Assembly: GCA_963931925.1 (NCBI GenBank)
Contig: OZ007570.1
Location: forward strand, 57,366,321 to 57,430,320
Source of the DNA: Onchidella celtica
Lineage: Eukaryota > Mollusca > Gastropoda > Systellommatophora > Onchidiidae
Direction of reading: 5' to 3'
Length of the DNA stretch: 64,000 nt
The notes below the pieces were generated by a model. It saw only the letters and a list, made by a program, of their open reading frames with translations. It ran no database searches and was not told the origin of the DNA. Position 1 is the stretch's first letter, and the number at the start of each line of letters is the position of its first letter. Shown one piece after another: positions 1 through 9,367 of this stretch. A program made the translations under genes and the position numbers.

Positions 1-124
1 TTACTATAATTACTGGCACATTCCTGTATTGTTTTACACTACAAATGTGATATATAAATTATTTACATTCTATAATATGCTGCTTTACACTAGAAAATCT
101 TTCTCATTATTTTTTTTCTCTTAG

Positions 125-293
125 AAGTAGTTCTAGTGTTTTATACCCCTCTAAGTCTAAAGGCCAGCAAGGAAATTATATTGTCAAAGGTCTGAAGCTG
201 AAAAATCAAAACTTGCTTGTCAGTTTAAATCATTTTAATGAAGTATATAAACCTGCATTGTGTTTATATGTTGTCTCTGCATTCTCTTGCTAA
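125..293 (+). CDS. possible terminal coding exon of an upstream gene
   Basis: A pyrimidine-rich tract ending in TTAG at 121-124 looks like a splice acceptor. It is followed by one frame (starting at the second exon base) that stays open for about 55 codons to a TAA at 291-293. An AATAAA lies ten bases later at 303-308, as expected for a last exon followed by a short 3' UTR. The predicted peptide is lysine- and serine-rich and I do not recognise it. The rest of the gene would lie left of the window. The open frame could be chance in AT-rich DNA, so this is tentative. Confidence 0.35.
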
Positions 294-302
294 CGTGCAT
301 GA

Positions 303-308
303 AATAAA
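303..308 (+). promoter_or_regulatory. candidate polyadenylation signal AATAAA
   Basis: Canonical AATAAA ten bases downstream of the stop codon of the possible terminal exon at 125-293. Confidence 0.35.
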
Positions 309-2633
309 GTATCCCATATATAATTAAATACATGTATTTTCATTGTATCTTCCCAGTTGACATTTGTATCAAATTTAATGTACATGTATTCCTTTTATCA
401 TAAAAAGGGCAAAAGTACACAGCATAATTGCTGATTGGTTTAAGATGATCAGAGGGAGCTTCCTAGAATCAAGTGTTCCAAAGTAACATTTATAGCATGC
501 TTTACAAACTTTGTTCTTCATTCAGAGTTTCAGTTTTTTATATTCTATATTATATGTAAACCTGGTTCATCCGATTTCTTAGTTTTAGCTGTTAGAATAT
601 GTTCATAGTTTGGGAAAGTCTACATTCCAACTCTTTGATGCTTTTGAACATGCTGTTATTATGTTGAACAGTTTGTCATTGTTGTTTCTTTTTATTTTCA
701 ATAGTGAATGTGTTACATATAATATGCATATTAGGCCTATTATGTGAACACCAGTAGGTCTTCACACTTTTTGTAGTCGTTCTTTAGGCAGAATGGATTT
801 TTTTACAGTCCATGTACATGTATTTTTAATAGTGCCTTTAGTCTATGGAAAATGAATGTGGAGTGGATTTGGTCTTGTTGTGGCCAATGCCTCTGGATGT
901 GGACAGAAGTAAAGTGCAATCGAGATTGAATTTCAAAATTTTTGCTTCCTGAAAAATACCATTCAAGCAGACTTTATACTAAAATCAAATCTGATTGAAC
1001 ATATGTTTCTGCTCAAGCAAAGATGCTGACCAAACAGGAATTTAATCTATCTAACTGGAGCGTTCGAGGTTTTCAAGAAAGGCGGGATGCTTGGCTTTAG
1101 GGATAAACATTTTCTGTCCAATTACTGGTTAGTTAATTTTTCTAGTGTATGCTTTAATGTTACATGTACTACGATTTTAAATCTTGAGTTATAACATTGT
1201 AAGGGAGGCTGAACGGTGCTTTGTAAATACCGTAGCAAAATTATGTAGACCCTGGTGTTTTTTTTTGTTTTTTTTTAAAACTTTCCCATGCACAGTAAAA
1301 TACTTTCACATGCACAGTAAAATACTTTCACATGCACAGTAAAATAAAATTCTTTTCATATTTTGTAGCACTATTATTTATCATCAAAATGTTACGTAAA
1401 TCTAGTCATCTGTAGTTAGGAGTCTGTCCTCTGTGTCCTTTAGTTCTCTTTATTGTCCATGTGTTGAAATTCTCAACAATTTCTGTTCTTTATTCCTCTG
1501 GTGTTGTTAAGGTCATCATCATACCTGATGGACGAACTATTATTATTATTATTAGTTAGGAGTAAATTTTAAGCTCATGGCGGTATTCAAAGAGGAAAAT
1601 TTAAGTATTTTAAAAACCACTGTGACACTTTTTGCCATGCTAGTACTTTAATGTTTTAATTGATTCATAGAATATAAATTGAACATTATTTTTATATCAT
1701 TCTCCACAATAAAATGTGAGCAACAAAACAAGTTTTAGCATATCATAAATATGTTAATTGGTGGAAATTCTTTGTGATTTTGCATGCCATTAAAATACAT
1801 CTATTGGCTACTTTAATTTCCATGCGATTGCGTTGACTGTGTATTAAAATCTTAAATTATGCTCATAATATTCCATCTACATGTATTATGAAGCACAATG
1901 ACAAGAACTGAAAATTGCCCAATTTAAAATTCAAGAAAGACATTAGTCAAGACAAGATTATTTTTTAATCCAATAAAGTTGCACTTTGTGCCTCAAATGA
2001 ACATGGCACAGCAAGAAATAACAAACAGTGAACTGAAATATCAATGAGTCTGCAAGATAATATACAATACAAATTTTGTACACACATTTCACATCACTAT
2101 GAAATATAATGATATGAATCATTTGTACACACTCTTACTCTCTCCCTTTCCTACTTTTAATATCAATACTGGCATTGTCACCTCATACTGAAATATGTAG
2201 TCACAACTTCATATCATATGCTATGTTAAAACATAGATTAAAAGTTTATTTAGTTATGAAAAAAGAAGAAAAAAAAAAACAGGAATACCTGAAATAGCCA
2301 ATACCAACTGCAAATTTTTCATCTGACAGACACTAATAGCAATATATACATGTACTTTACTTACAGTTAGATACCATTCTCGCTGTTTCCCCCTTTTGAC
2401 AGATCTAAGAGTAATGCTTTCTTCTCCGAGCCCCATTCGTCAGTCAAAGCTTACACATGTAATACAAATTTCCAAGCATACAGACTAGCACTGTATAAAT
2501 GTACAATACTTCATAACATGAATGATGAAAGGTGTCAGATTAAACTTCAACACAAAATAAACTCCTGACACAACAAATGTTCATAATCCATGATATTTTT
2601 ACAATCTTGGCTGAGGTCAACACAAACAAGTGT
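309..2633. other. AT-rich intergenic stretch, includes LSM10 3' UTR
   Basis: No supported coding sequence on either strand. The right part must contain the LSM10 3' untranslated region (minus strand). A 22-bp tandem repeat lies at 1281-1346. A short (TAT)n run at about 1538-1556, preceded by a TCATCATCA stretch, resembles the 3' tail of a LINE or SINE. Confidence 0.6.
1281..1346. repeat. 22-bp tandem repeat, three copies
   Basis: Three consecutive 22-bp units at 1281-1302, 1303-1324 and 1325-1346, built around CATGCACAGTAAAATA. The last two are identical and the first differs by one base. Confidence 0.9.
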
Positions 2634-2637
2634 TTAT
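2632..2637 (-). promoter_or_regulatory. AATAAA overlapping the LSM10 stop codon
   Basis: On the minus strand the last codons read ATG CAA AAA CAA TAA, and the TAA stop lies inside an AATAAA hexamer. If used, the 3' UTR would be extremely short. Another minus-strand AATAAA occurs at 2245-2250. Confidence 0.4.
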
Positions 2638-3038
2638 TGTTTTTGCATGTCATGTTTGGCTGCCTGCTTTGCCCTGGTGTTTTGTCTCTTCTGGAATATC
2701 TTCTGTTTCTGCTTTCGCTCCTTCTCTTGAAAATATTCCACCTTGTTTAGTTGCCATTGCATTGCTTTCATTATGTCAATTTCATCAGGGATTTTCACGA
2801 AACGAATCTGTCTTCCTTTCACATAAAACTTTGAGAATCTCATAGTCTTTCCCCTATCATTTGTGAACACAACATCAGATAAACTCAGATTCATTGTTGA
2901 TTCAACCACGTCCAGTTTACCAGTGATAACAATATCACTTCTTATTTCCACCGTGACCCGTTTGCCCTCTAAAGCTTTCAGCAGGCATACCATAGAGTTG
3001 TAAAAGTAAAATTTGGAACGACTGCTTGCCACAGCCAT
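2634..3038 (-). CDS. LSM10: U7 snRNA-associated Sm-like protein LSm10
   Basis: An intact 134-residue frame with one coding exon. In animals LSm10 replaces SmD1 in the heptameric ring of the U7 snRNP, which cuts the 3' ends of replication-dependent histone mRNAs in the nucleus. The Sm1 region is at about residues 15-60 (LLKALEGKRVTVEIRSDIV, then a GKLDVVE.TMN segment). The Sm2 region is at about 70-86 and contains YVKGRQIRFVKIPDEIDI; the VxGRxIRxVxIPD pattern is the LSm10 signature. The tail (90-134) is Lys/Gln/Arg-rich and probably helical. Human LSm10 is 123 residues, so the length fits. The ATG at 3038-3036 is the first in frame. About 90 bases upstream the minus strand has a good acceptor (T-run then TTTCAG near 3131), suggesting a 5' UTR intron. 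SmD1 is the alternative, but the GR-rich SmD1 tail is absent. Confidence 0.9.
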   Translation of the reverse strand: MAVASSRSKFYFYNSMVCLLKALEGKRVTVEIRSDIVITGKLDVVESTMNLSLSDVVFTNDRGKTMRFSKFYVKGRQIRFVKIPDEIDIMKAMQWQLNKVEYFQEKERKQKQKIFQKRQNTRAKQAAKHDMQKQ

Positions 3039-3122
3039 GACAGAAATCTTGAGGATACTCTCTTGACGAATCTGAAAACATCCGCAGAAATGTCTCCTGG
3101 GAAAGCCAGTCTTATCTATGTA

Positions 3123-4429
3123 ATTACCTGAAATGTAAAAAAACCCCAGAAAACATGAGATTTGCCATTTTCAGAGCTTCACAAGGCAAGGAAAGTGCTC
3201 ATATAATCTACTCATTGGACTACTCCAACTCCCCCCTCCCCAAATTCAAATTTCTTGTCAACTCAAAGTAATTTCAAAGTCTGTTTTTTTCTCCTTCTAT
3301 ACGTCTATTTAAACTTTTTTCATAATGCAAATACATACCACCCAATTTCTGATAATTCAAGCATACAACATCTCTTTTAACAGTACTTAGCAATCTAAAG
3401 GAAGGGGAGGGGGGGAGCATAATGTGGCGAGTATGGCCTCCCAGCATCCCACTGACAGTGAGGTCAGCCAACATAACACCATAACAGGTGGGATAAGGTG
3501 AGGCTGTAGGTCTGCAGCCTTGCACATTGACCATAATACAGAATACGAGGGAATGTTTTCATCGACGAATGACGTGACTACACCACATGTTTAGTGATTA
3601 GGCTACTATGTAATTAGTACTACTATCTTACACAACACACACCAGTCAAGACAAAGATTCACAATAGAGATCACTGGCCATAGTTAGGCCTATAACTATG
3701 CTATTTAGTGCTGCTTTCAGGTTTTACCACTCCGGGTCCGTCACTTCTTACAAAAAAAATTCATTCAAAAGATTTAAGCTGCCTGTCTGTGGTGTGTGTG
3801 CCTGCGTGTGTCTGGGTAGTGATCTGAAACAAGGGATGAAATTATTGTATTTGTATGGAGAAAAACATTACAACAATGGTTATTTTCACTGCTCAGATGT
3901 AATTTGAACTCTCGTAAACAGAAGTCTAAACCAATTTCGCAGCCACTTTAAATCACTCTCACTCTACAGTATTTCATATGTAAACAGTAAGAAAATCATG
4001 CCCTGAAGTCCTCCCTCAATATTCTTTGCCCACTGAACCCTGAAAGAACTTTTGGTGCGTGTTTTACAGAGATCTAAAATAGATCTGTTCAACTATACTC
4101 TATATCAACTAGGCTACCATCAATCTTCCGCCTATACAGCACATCCTGCATTAATTGCCTGTATCAGCCATGGGCAGAAGCAGCTTGCGTTGTCATGGAC
4201 TGTGGAGATTCCTTGATAACATAAATTAAACTTCACTTCACTATTGTTTTATAATAGTGTTGACAGTTTCGCCAAGTACTTTTTAGTAGCCTACTAATAA
4301 AACTATTATCTCCTTCTCTATTCACAGTGGACAGTTGCATTATTTTGTTGACATTTTCTATGGTGGAAGATTGCCATAAAGTGCTCTATGCATCAGAGGA
4401 AAATGATCCCCAAGAAAAAAGTTTCCTCG
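3123..4429. other. LSM10 5' region and intergenic sequence
   Basis: This should hold the LSM10 promoter and a noncoding first exon (the minus-strand acceptor is near 3131; the donor was not identified). Short open frames here show no family resemblance and no splice context. Nothing else recognised. Confidence 0.5.
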
Positions 4430-4613
4430 GTAAAAATGCAGTTTAGCCCTCCAAATAGTGTTGGGCATTTTGATAACTTAGTATCAATTACTTTGATTAC
4501 TAAATGCACCCATACCCCTTTGTTAAAATCATTTACAGTAATCAATACTAAGTTAAGTTACTAAGTAATGAAAATGCCCAACACAATTTGGGGGGCTAAT
4601 TTGCACTTTTACC
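4430..4613. mobile_element. MITE-like inverted-repeat element
   Basis: Arms of about 43 bp at 4430-4472 and 4571-4613 are imperfect reverse complements, beginning GGTAAAAATGCAGTTTAGCC and ending TTTTACC. They enclose a second inner inverted repeat built on ACTTAGTATCAATTACT. No target duplication is obvious, so the superfamily is not assigned. Confidence 0.75.
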
Positions 4614-4794
4614 AACTCTTCTGATTTCTCAGTGCTTGAATCACAATGAATGTTCAATCCATGGAATGTTGTTTTTCCTTTCATTTCTCTGTCTCCAGTT
4701 TTGGGGAAAAGTATCATATATGAGTTACAGAACTGCAGTCTGGGACATATTTCATGTTCTGAGTGTTAATCATCGAGACCTGCATTTACTATTT

Positions 4795-5325
4795 GTGAGT
4801 GTGCATGAGAAAACCCACAATATGTCGAAAGAGCTGATTTTGAGAAAAATGGCTTTGAAGTGAAAATATGGGTCCGACACAAACTTCCAACTTGGCTGTT
4901 GCTTAGGGGACCGTGGCATGTTACAGGGTAAACTGTAGACGAGCAGTGAACACTACTCACTATGATCTCTGTAAAGGCATTGTAATTAGACTATGGTCTC
5001 CTAACAAGATCCAAAAACTTCCGACTTGGCTGTTTTTTAGGGGACCGTGGCATTTTACAGGGTAAACTGTAGATGAGCAGTGAACACTACTCAGTATGAT
5101 CTCTATAACGGCTTAGTTATTAGACTACGGTCTCCTAACAGCAATCACTCCAATATTAATGGGTCAATTAGCTATTGCCACTTTTAGGATTAAATGCCGT
5201 TTTATCAAAATCTTGTTTTAGGGGGATCACTGACTTCAATTTATCAGAAATGTTTTATCTTTTTGTGTACAGAACTCAAAATGTCATGTTTGCGACTTAT
5301 TGTGGGTTTTCTCATGCACACTCAC
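4795..5325. mobile_element. inverted-repeat element nested in the split MITE
   Basis: Near-perfect 33-bp inverted arms at 4795-4827 and 5293-5325 (GTGAGTGTGCATGAGAAAAC and its complement). The interior carries a direct duplication of about 134 bp (4881-5014 and 5015-5148). Confidence 0.8.
4881..5148. repeat. 134-bp direct tandem duplication
   Basis: Two diverged copies at 4881-5014 and 5015-5148 share AAACTTCC.ACTTGGCTGTT, AGGGGACCGTGGCAT, GAGCAGTGAACACTACTCA and GGTCTCCTAACA. Confidence 0.9.
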
Positions 5326-5339
5326 ATTTAACGAAGTGT

Positions 5340-6074
5340 TTATCCGTCGATACCGACGGGTAAAATTTCCCCTAGGATTTTTTTTATCCGTCAACATAAA
5401 TTCTGTATTTGCGAGTCATCTCCCCTGATTCGAACCTTTCTCCGTCTTCCTCCCCCCTTATTCCGTTCATCCCGACGCGATCAACATTCGTATTGGGCGA
5501 GTGTTGAAAACGATATTGAAATTGGAGAGACTTGGAAATTTATTGATTAAATGGATACATACGAAGGTTCAGGTCTAATCCGTTGAACTTGATATGGGTT
5601 TCTTGGTTTGGTCATTCTTATTTAGTAAAACTTTCCTCACAACTAGTCAGGTTCCTCAGTAGCGTAGTGGCGGCATAAACCTTTTTTTTTTTTAACCCAA
5701 GAACAAAAACGGAAGAAATCCAGTTTTTGTTTTTTTTGTATCTACACCTGTCAATCAGGGGACAGTGGTTCGATTCTCAGCAGGGTAGGTTTTTTATTTT
5801 TTCTTCTTGTCTTATAAAAGTATTTTTATCTGTAATCAATCTGTTTAGTAATTTTTTTAAAATCCAGTTTGCTGGTTTGTTTGTTGTTGTTTTTTGTCAT
5901 TAGTCAACCCGAGCTTTATCCGCCGATACTGTTGGCGGCCCAAGATCTGCCAATAGTGTTGCCGAATAAACCCAAGTGCCCGCCGATAATATTGACGGAT
6001 AAAGCTGGGCAGTATCCGTCGATAATGTTGACGGATAAAGCTGGGCAGTATCCGTCGATAATGTTGACGGATAA
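5340..6074. mobile_element. element bounded by TTATCCGTC/GACGGATAA
   Basis: TTATCCGTCGATACCGACGG near 5341 and a run of GACGGATA/TATCCGTC palindromic units ending at 6074 form inverted ends with subterminal repeats. This is consistent with a nonautonomous DNA transposon inserted next to the preceding inverted-repeat element. No coding sequence lies inside. Exact ends are inferred. Confidence 0.5.
5652..5786 (+). pseudogene. tRNA-Asp-like remnant split by a T-rich insert
   Basis: TTCCTCAGTAGCGTAGTGG at 5652-5670 resembles the 5' half of tRNA-Asp with an A box. CACCTGTCAATCAGGGG followed by GGTTCGATTCTC at about 5745-5779 resembles the GTC anticodon arm and the B box/T arm. Roughly 63 bp with long T-runs separates the halves, far more than a tRNA intron. 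I take it as a dead tRNA copy or tRNA-derived SINE head. Confidence 0.5.
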
Positions 6075-6075
6075 G
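5914..6075. repeat. 36-bp tandem repeat with internal palindrome
   Basis: The units at 5994-6029 and 6030-6065 are identical (period 36), with a third partial copy and at least two degenerate copies to the left. Each unit holds TATCCGTC and GACGGATA arms, so every unit can form a small hairpin. Confidence 0.85.
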
Positions 6076-6206
6076 GGCGGCCTTATAAAAACATCCATCT
6101 AGAGGACTAACTTGCCATGGTGGCTTTGCCCCCCTGCAACTCCCGGACAGTCCCAAAGTCGCGTCCTTGTAATATCCCTATCATGTCACTCATATGGAAC
6201 TCCTTC

Positions 6207-7670
6207 CCAATTTTGTCTAGATCTACTTGTAGGCCTACTGTCCTTTTTGGTTGTTGTTGTTTTGTTGTTGTTGTTTTTTTGTATCATGTAGGCTATGTTT
6301 TCCTTTTATATCGATCAAGTCTAGATCAGATCTAGATTTAAATCTCCGTAATTCTTTACCGTCATCTCTTTCTTTCCATGAATTGATGGCTTTCTGTGCC
6401 ATTCATTTTATGACCTGAAAAGGATCGCTTGGCACGAAGGGAGGCTCCTCACACAAACTAAAAGGGCTGTCTTGACTTAATGATTACTCACAATAAGGCA
6501 GCCATGGGTAAAGACAACCTGGAGAAGACAACGACGTTTTTTGTTGTTGTTGTTGTTTTTGCCTACTACCTACTCTCCACCGTTGTTTCCGTTGACATCT
6601 CTAATAAAGTTTGTTTGTGTTTGTGAAATCGAAACCTCCACTTTTTCTGCTTACCGCGGTTAGGTGATTTCCTTTTGTGGCTGCCTTAAAAATATGGAAG
6701 CTGCTTGCCAATTAGAAATGATTTGGTCACATACAGTCGTAGAAAATTAATGGTAAATATTTACATGTACTTAACTTCCGATTTCTATGCATACAGTTCT
6801 AAGCAGCTTGGCATCGATAGACACTTAGGCCTGGTCTTATGATAATTATGATTGAAATAACCCAAGCTAAACGTAAGTCCCTCATTCAGGGTTGGAGCAG
6901 TGCAGTAGGCTACAAAAAAATATGTACATTTTAGGACTATGAATCGACAGATCTCAAAGAAAATGAGACCTGTCTACAATCTAGGCCTCTCAACTTTTTA
7001 GACAAAATTAACATTTTTTTTTTAAAAGACAGAAATTCTTCGAGGTCACAGTAGGGCCTGAAGTAATCAAAATGTAGCATAAAGAAAAAGGTATACCGGA
7101 ATGATGCAGAGCCTCGAGTAAGAAATAATTCAGAAACGACACTGTAAGCAAAGCAAAAGGAAAAACAAATCAAGCTTATGGTCAACAGAGCCTTTTCAGG
7201 GAAAAAAGATAACAGTGTGAACAGAAATTAAAGAAACAATGAAATCTCAAAATTCTCACAAATGGGAGGTGCATTTACAAGACAGAAGCACAATAAGGCT
7301 TTCAATATCAAAGGTAGATTTAATCTGAAAACGGGGCTTCTCTGGCAAGGCACTTTAGAAAAGAAACGAAACGAACAAAATGCAAAACTGTTTTGCTTCC
7401 TTGGATGAAGTTGATTTGAAAACGTTTTCTCACCAGGCCTGATCAAGAACTCGAAGGTTGGCCAGTGAAATATGACAGTGCGCAATGGGCTTAAAACAGA
7501 TGAGCTGGTACAGGTCTTTATCAAACACCAGGTTAGTTTCAACATCATGTAAGACTTGCTTGTAAAGGTAAATAATGGCCTAGATCCTAATTGTAACGTT
7601 AATATTATTTATCCTTATACTCTGCGCATTCTAGATCTAGAATCTAGATCTAGATGTTGGCTTCCGATAT
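6207..7670. other. noncoding, no gene recognised
   Basis: AT-rich sequence with a (TTG)n run at about 6538-6556 and CTAGATCTAG palindromes at 7632-7656. The longest open frame here (7228-7548, minus) has no recognisable domain and no splice or start context. Confidence 0.5.
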
Positions 7671-7678
7671 AATTCGAA

Positions 7679-7890
7679 GGCACTCCTTAAGAGTTGCGGT
7701 CCCTAAACTCTTAAGGAGTGCCGTCAGATTGATATGTAACGACATGAGGGTCTAGTCAGTTTGTATCATCGAGGCCATAGGCCGATGTTCGTCTGGAGTC
7801 TGGGCAGTAGTCAGATTGACATATCAGGGAAAGCCGCCGGGAACTAAATAATAGAATTTAAAATAGGGACCGCAACTCTTAAGGAGTGCC
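7679..7890. mobile_element. hAT-like MITE, 212 bp, 8-bp TSD
   Basis: Terminal inverted repeats of 26 bp begin GGCACTCCTTAAGAGTTGCG and end with the complement. They are flanked by a perfect 8-bp direct duplication AATTCGAA (7671-7678 and 7891-7898). The left terminus also folds back on a second CTCTTAAGGAGTGCC copy at 7708-7722, making a local hairpin. No coding capacity. Eight-base duplications are typical of hAT transposition. Confidence 0.88.
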
Positions 7891-8107
7891 AATTCGAAGA
7901 TTTTTTTTGGATTTTAGGATGTTCCTTTGCAGTCCTGATAAAGGAGAAAATAAACTAGAGCCAACTGGCCCGCAAACCTTCGTGGGCCTTTTTAAAGAGG
8001 CATTGCGATACAATGTAGGCCTAGCAAAAAACTACACCAAAAGTCTGTATCTTGAGATATAGAATCTGCCATCTTTAATTGTTAAGCACACACATAATAT
8101 GTTGTTT

Positions 8108-8335
8108 GGGAGGAGTACCTTACTCGAGCGCCACTTACCTAGGCTATATTAGTCGATTGTCAGATTGATAAGTAACGACGTGAGGGTCTAGTCAGTTTGT
8201 ATCATCGAGGCCGTAGGCCGATGTTCGTCTGGGCAGTAGTCAGATTGACATATCAGGGAAAGCCCCCGGGGTAGCTATGTATCATCTCTTTTAGTTAGTT
8301 TCTGGTCTTTGGCGCTCGAGTACGGAACTCCTTCC
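8108..8335. mobile_element. hAT-like MITE, 228 bp, 8-bp TSD
   Basis: Terminal inverted repeats of 26 bp (GGGAGGAGTACCTTACTCGA and a complement with three mismatches) are flanked by a perfect duplication TGTTGTTT (8100-8107 and 8336-8343). The interior 8159-8270 is about 90% identical to 7723-7841 in the neighbouring MITE, although the two sets of termini differ. Confidence 0.87.
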
Positions 8336-8390
8336 TGTTGTTTAGAAATAAATTTTGGTATCTCAGGTCACTTACGGGACAGAAATATTA

Positions 8391-8593
8391 GGAGAAGTAC
8401 CATACAGAATTTCAGTCGGGCACATTGTATTTCATGCTGTGAGTGTTAATCGCCAAGCCCCGCATTTACTGTAAAAACATCCACTTAAAAGATTAATTCT
8501 CTAGGGGGGTGCTTCCACCCTCTGTGGACCCCTGCACATGGACACTTCTAAAGTCGAGTCCTTGCAGTAATGTAACAAGTGGAACTCCTCCCG
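8391..8593. mobile_element. hAT-like MITE, 203 bp, 8-bp TSD
   Basis: The ends GGAGAAGTACCATAC and GTGGAACTCCTCCCG match the terminal family of the 8108-8335 element. Flanks AAATATTA (8383-8390) and AAATATCA (8594-8601) agree at seven of eight bases. It is the uninterrupted relative of the split copy at 4701-6206. Confidence 0.78.
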
Positions 8594-8601
8594 AAATATC
8601 A

Positions 8602-9279
8602 ATTTTAACAAAATCCCCCAAGGCAGTATGATATAAAGCTTGCCAAATACTTACAGTTGTGAAATGTGGCCAAGAACAAATAAAACAACTATAAAATTAT
8701 GATGAATCTGGTGATTATTTGGGTGAAAGCTGCTTGTGAAAATGATTTGTTACTTCGCTACTTTTTTAAGAAATTTATATTTCTTAATTCTTTACATCTT
8801 TTTTTCTGACAACCCGCAGGTGTCTGCACAGGTCATAGATTCTCTGACAAAAAAACAATTTGTTGTCAGTCGGAGCAAATTAATAAAATTACATTTTATC
8901 ACATTTAAATTTTAAGGGAAAAGACTTCGGAATGTGCCTTGTTGCCAGATATTCAGGAATGAAATATTCCAAATTGCATGGGAATAAATGGATCCCCACA
9001 GGGATGCGACTTCGGGAGCAGGCTTCTGCAAGGGGTTGCAAAGGAGCAAGTGCCTCTGAAGAGTTAGTCTGTAACAGGGATATTTTTATTTTTTAACGCT
9101 CAGTTCAGTGATTAAAGTGCTGAATACACTGAATGGTGTAGTCTGGTTAATTCATGGCATGAGATGCATTCGCAAATCTTTCCTAATTAGTTGAATTTGT
9201 GTTGACTAAAATATTCATCACAATAGAACTGATTTTAAAAGTTGTTGAGCACTGTTATGTTAAAAATTTCATTTCACAG
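8602..9279. other. FANCG 5' region; first coding exon not resolved
   Basis: The promoter and first exon or exons of FANCG should lie here or further left. A 48-codon frame starts near 8959 (ATGAAATATTCC...) and stops at about 9096. It has no convincing donor and no clear similarity to the FANCG N-terminus, so I do not call it. Confidence 0.4.
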
Positions 9280-9367
9280 ATAACCTCCAGCATCAGCAAT
9301 GAAGGACAATCAGACTTTATTTTGCAGTACTTTAAATCATGTTATAAACTGCATGAGGACATGAGAG
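9280..9367 (+). CDS. FANCG: FANCG exon 1 of recognised set
   Basis: Acceptor TTTCACAG, donor AGAG|GTAAAC. Starts in phase 0 and leaves one base. Encodes ...SDFILQYFKSCYKLHEDMR. Probably not the initiator exon. Confidence 0.65.

Larger units (their letters stand above)
4701..6206. mobile_element. hAT-like MITE split by nested insertions
   Basis: The segments 4715-4791 and 6087-6206 align in order with the continuous element at 8391-8593 (shared TTTCATG.T.TGAGTGTTAAT, GCATTTACT, AAAAACATCCA, AAAGTCG.GTCCTTG and TGGAACTCCT). The left end GGGAAAAGTATCATA and right end TATGGAACTCCTTCCC fit the same terminal repeats. About 1.3 kb of other sequence separates the two parts. The flanks AGTTTTGG and AATTTTGT may be a decayed 8-bp target duplication. 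Confidence 0.7.

Noticed and set aside
1500-1560. Possible LINE/SINE 3' tail with (TAT)n
   Set aside because: Only the microsatellite and a TCATCATCA stretch are visible; no element body was identified.
7228-7548. 106-codon minus-strand frame
   Set aside because: Hydrophobic, low-information sequence with no start context or known domain. Likely chance.
7679-7722. Hairpin read as a transcription terminator or histone stem-loop
   Set aside because: The flanking 8-bp duplication and distal inverted copy show it is a MITE terminus.
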